Assembly: GCA_049841135.1 (NCBI GenBank)
Contig: JASGHK010000006.1
Span: forward strand, 682,001 to 746,000
Direction: 5' to 3'
DNA: 64,000 nt
DNA from: JACRCT01 sp049841135
GTDB lineage: Bacteria > Myxococcota > Myxococcia > Myxococcales > UBA5297
The notes beneath the pieces were generated by a model. The model was not told the DNA's origin and made no database searches. It saw nothing but the letters and a program-made list of their open reading frames with translations. The position numbers and the translations under genes are program-made. Each line of letters begins with the position of its first letter. Positions within the stretch are counted from its first letter, which is position 1. Shown one piece after another: positions 62,455 to 64,000 of this stretch.

Positions 62455-64000
62455 TCACGGCGCGACCTCCACCGAGTACTGCCCTATCTGGCCGGAGGTC
62501 GCCGGACGGACTGTGAGGTACCAGGGACCTGTGTAGGGCAGGCTCAACGACGCGGTTCCGGGTCCCGTTCCGCTGCCGATCGTGATGCTGGTCGTGCCGA
62601 CCTGCCACGAGGTGGCCAACGGCCCCTGGATCGTCAAGCGAAGCGTGCGCGTTCCCGGCGCAGCCTGGAAGGAATAGACGTCGACGTCTCCTGAGTACTG
62701 AATGGCGCCCGCCTGGGGCCCGCCTCCGATGGTCAGCGCGGCGGCGAGGGCCTGCGTGTTCCCTGCATCGTCGATTCCCGCATCCTCCGCGACCACCGTG
62801 TAGATCCCCAGCCCGCCTGAGAACAGGCTGGCAAGCGAGACGTAGGCGACGCCCGTTTCCGGGGCCAGGAAGCCCACCACCATCGGCGTGTAGGAGTACG
62901 CGCTGGCCAACCCGGTCGCCCCATTGCTTCCCAGCACCTGGACCTCGGCGGCAAACCCCACCGGCGAAACGGTCACCCGGTAGATGCGGCCCACCTCGGT
63001 GGCCAGGCTCATCCAATCCACGTCCCGCGAGAACTGGATGCTCCCGGAGAGACTCGTTGCCAAGGTGAGCGGCGTCGCTCCTGCCGTCCCTTCCCCATGG
63101 TCGTCGGGCCCGAGGTCCGTCAAGACCAGGGAATAGGCGCCCGTCGATGAGCCCCGCACCCTGACCGCCACGTGGTACGTCCCACCAACCGCGGCCTTGA
63201 ACAACGTCGGGCTGGAGCTGGGGCTGGCCACGGGCGTCGCACCATTGAGCACTTGTACCGTCGCCAGGTCCCCGGCGAACTCCAGGCGGTAGATGTGCTG
63301 CGCTTCGAGGCCGGCCGCGAACCAGTCCTGGTCGGCGGCGTACTCGAGGATGCCGTAGCTGGGGGCGCCCAACACCAGCGGCGTCGCCATCGCCGCGGAG
63401 TTGCCGTGGTCATCGGTTCCCGCCTCGGAGACGGTCAGCGTATAGGGCACGCCCAAGTCCGCGCGAACCACCACAAAGTAGGGCCCGGCATCCCCGGCCC
63501 CGAAGAGCGTGCTCTTGCCCTGGAGGCCTTGCTCCAGGCGCGTGGCGCCGTTGGGAGCGTAAACATCGACCGTGGCGCCGTTGCCGGAGGCCACGCTCGC
63601 CTCGGCCTTGTAGAGACGGCCGGGGACGGTGACGACCGAGAACCAGTCCGTGTCCCCGGGGTACTGAGTCTTGCCGGTGATCGCCTGACCGACGTTCAGC
63701 GGCTTGGCTTTCGAGGCCGAGCTTCCGAAGTCGTCGAGGCCGTAGTCGGTGACCTTGAAATCGTAGGTGATGGGGCTCGTCGACGAAGACGCCCAAGCCA
63801 CGCTCACGTAGTAGGGGCCGGTGCTCGTCAGCTCTTGCACGATGGATGAGATCGAAAACGACTTGGAGCCCAGGGAGATCGAAGGACTCCGGTAGAGCGT
63901 CATGGTGACCGGGGCGCTGGCCGCTACGCTCACCTCGTAGATGTGGCCCGGCGTGGCGCCGAAGGTGAACCAGTCCTTGTCCCCCGCGTAGCCGAGGACG
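62455..64000 (-). CDS. PPC-like repeat protein (5' end outside window)
   Basis: About 515 residues visible; the frame is still open at the right edge (YAGDKDWFTFGATPGHIYEV), so the N-terminus lies beyond it. It consists of five or so modules of about 100 residues. Each has a D-D-H/F-G-N-S turn (TDDHGNSAAMATPLVLG; PDDHGEGTAGATPLTLA), a D-x-D-W-F strand (YPGDTDWFSVVTVPGRLYKA; AADQDWFAAGLEAQHIYRLE) and a YxVxVR strand. This resembles the PPC-type beta-sandwich of secreted proteins. The last module ends the protein at GQYSVEVAP, so no catalytic or anchoring domain follows. A secreted adhesin or the tail of an exported enzyme are both possible. Confidence 0.72.
   Translation of the reverse strand, partial: VLGYAGDKDWFTFGATPGHIYEVSVAASAPVTMTLYRSPSISLGSKSFSISSIVQELTSTGPYYVSVAWASSSTSPITYDFKVTDYGLDDFGSSASKAKPLNVGQAITGKTQYPGDTDWFSVVTVPGRLYKAEASVASGNGATVDVYAPNGATRLEQGLQGKSTLFGAGDAGPYFVVVRADLGVPYTLTVSEAGTDDHGNSAAMATPLVLGAPSYGILEYAADQDWFAAGLEAQHIYRLEFAGDLATVQVLNGATPVASPSSSPTLFKAAVGGTYHVAVRVRGSSTGAYSLVLTDLGPDDHGEGTAGATPLTLATSLSGSIQFSRDVDWMSLATEVGRIYRVTVSPVGFAAEVQVLGSNGATGLASAYSYTPMVVGFLAPETGVAYVSLASLFSGGLGIYTVVAEDAGIDDAGNTQALAAALTIGGGPQAGAIQYSGDVDVYSFQAAPGTRTLRLTIQGPLATSWQVGTTSITIGSGTGPGTASLSLPYTGPWYLTVRPATSGQIGQYSVEVAP

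Overview
The window is about 70% G+C chromosomal DNA from what is most likely a member of the Myxococcota (Anaeromyxobacter/Myxococcales-like). Support: dense G/C-ending codons; two Ser/Thr protein kinases with PEGA or TPR tails; very large secreted lipoproteins built from kelch, PPC-like and cysteine-rich modules; a zinc-ribbon/GYF/TPR membrane protein of a type common in gliding deltaproteobacterial relatives; and an alternative chemosensory operon. Taxonomy is inferred from gene content only.

Layout. 1-6243 (minus): a chemosensory operon, cheW - response regulator - MCP - cheR/TPR - cheW - cheA, with cheA running off the left edge. 6557-10444: HAD hydrolase, a proline-rich envelope protein, a FabH-type ketoacyl synthase (minus) and a cyclic-nucleotide-binding protein. 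10463-14831: the zinc-ribbon/GYF/TM/TPR protein. 14953-16095 (minus): ECF sigma and zinc-finger anti-sigma. 16353-21765: a secreted two-TM protein and a kelch lipoprotein, overlapping by four bases. 21989-23137: an unrecognised protein ending in an RGHWR...WIEPYWKGP motif. 23338-25125 (minus) and 25285-29589 (plus): PEGA kinase divergent from a 1434-residue PPC-like lipoprotein. 29839-31155: serS. 37551-31482 (minus): a TetR-controlled envelope-export operon (TetR, LolA-like, two FtsX/LolE-type permeases, LolD-type ATPase, outer-membrane beta-barrel) with a clear palindromic operator. 37916-40713: rubrerythrin-like protein, periplasmic haem-binding protein, DUF6599 and Tat-exported DUF362 proteins. 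40730-43341: an IS91-type element (tyrosine recombinase plus HUH transposase) bracketed by 21-bp inverted G-quadruplex-like repeats. 43365-48309: a CsgG-like/TPR protein, a zinc-ribbon kinase and a second CsgG-like protein. 48310-49047: a repeat-rich intergenic region. 49048-53432: Pal-like lipoprotein and a large lipoprotein with DUF4082, PA14, six 37-residue Cys repeats and a glycosidase-like C-terminus, the latter behind a candidate sigma-54 promoter. 53655-62221: an exopolysaccharide cluster (GT2, FemAB-like, sugar-phosphate transferase, GT4; divergent CapD-type dehydratase and Wzc-like protein). 62455-64000 (minus): a PPC-like repeat protein entering from the right edge.

Quality note. 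Seven otherwise convincing genes are each broken by a shift that one base corrects (six extra bases, one missing). This looks more like indel error in the assembly than gene decay. I annotate them as whole genes and give the likely error position in each entry.

No rRNA, tRNA or CRISPR array was seen. The most interesting points are the TetR/Lol-like export operon and its operator, the kinase between two CsgG-like proteins, the unrecognised RGHWR protein, the Wzc-like protein with a degenerate P-loop, the sigma-54 promoter at the glycosidase-like lipoprotein, and the G-quadruplex-like inverted repeats around the IS91 element.
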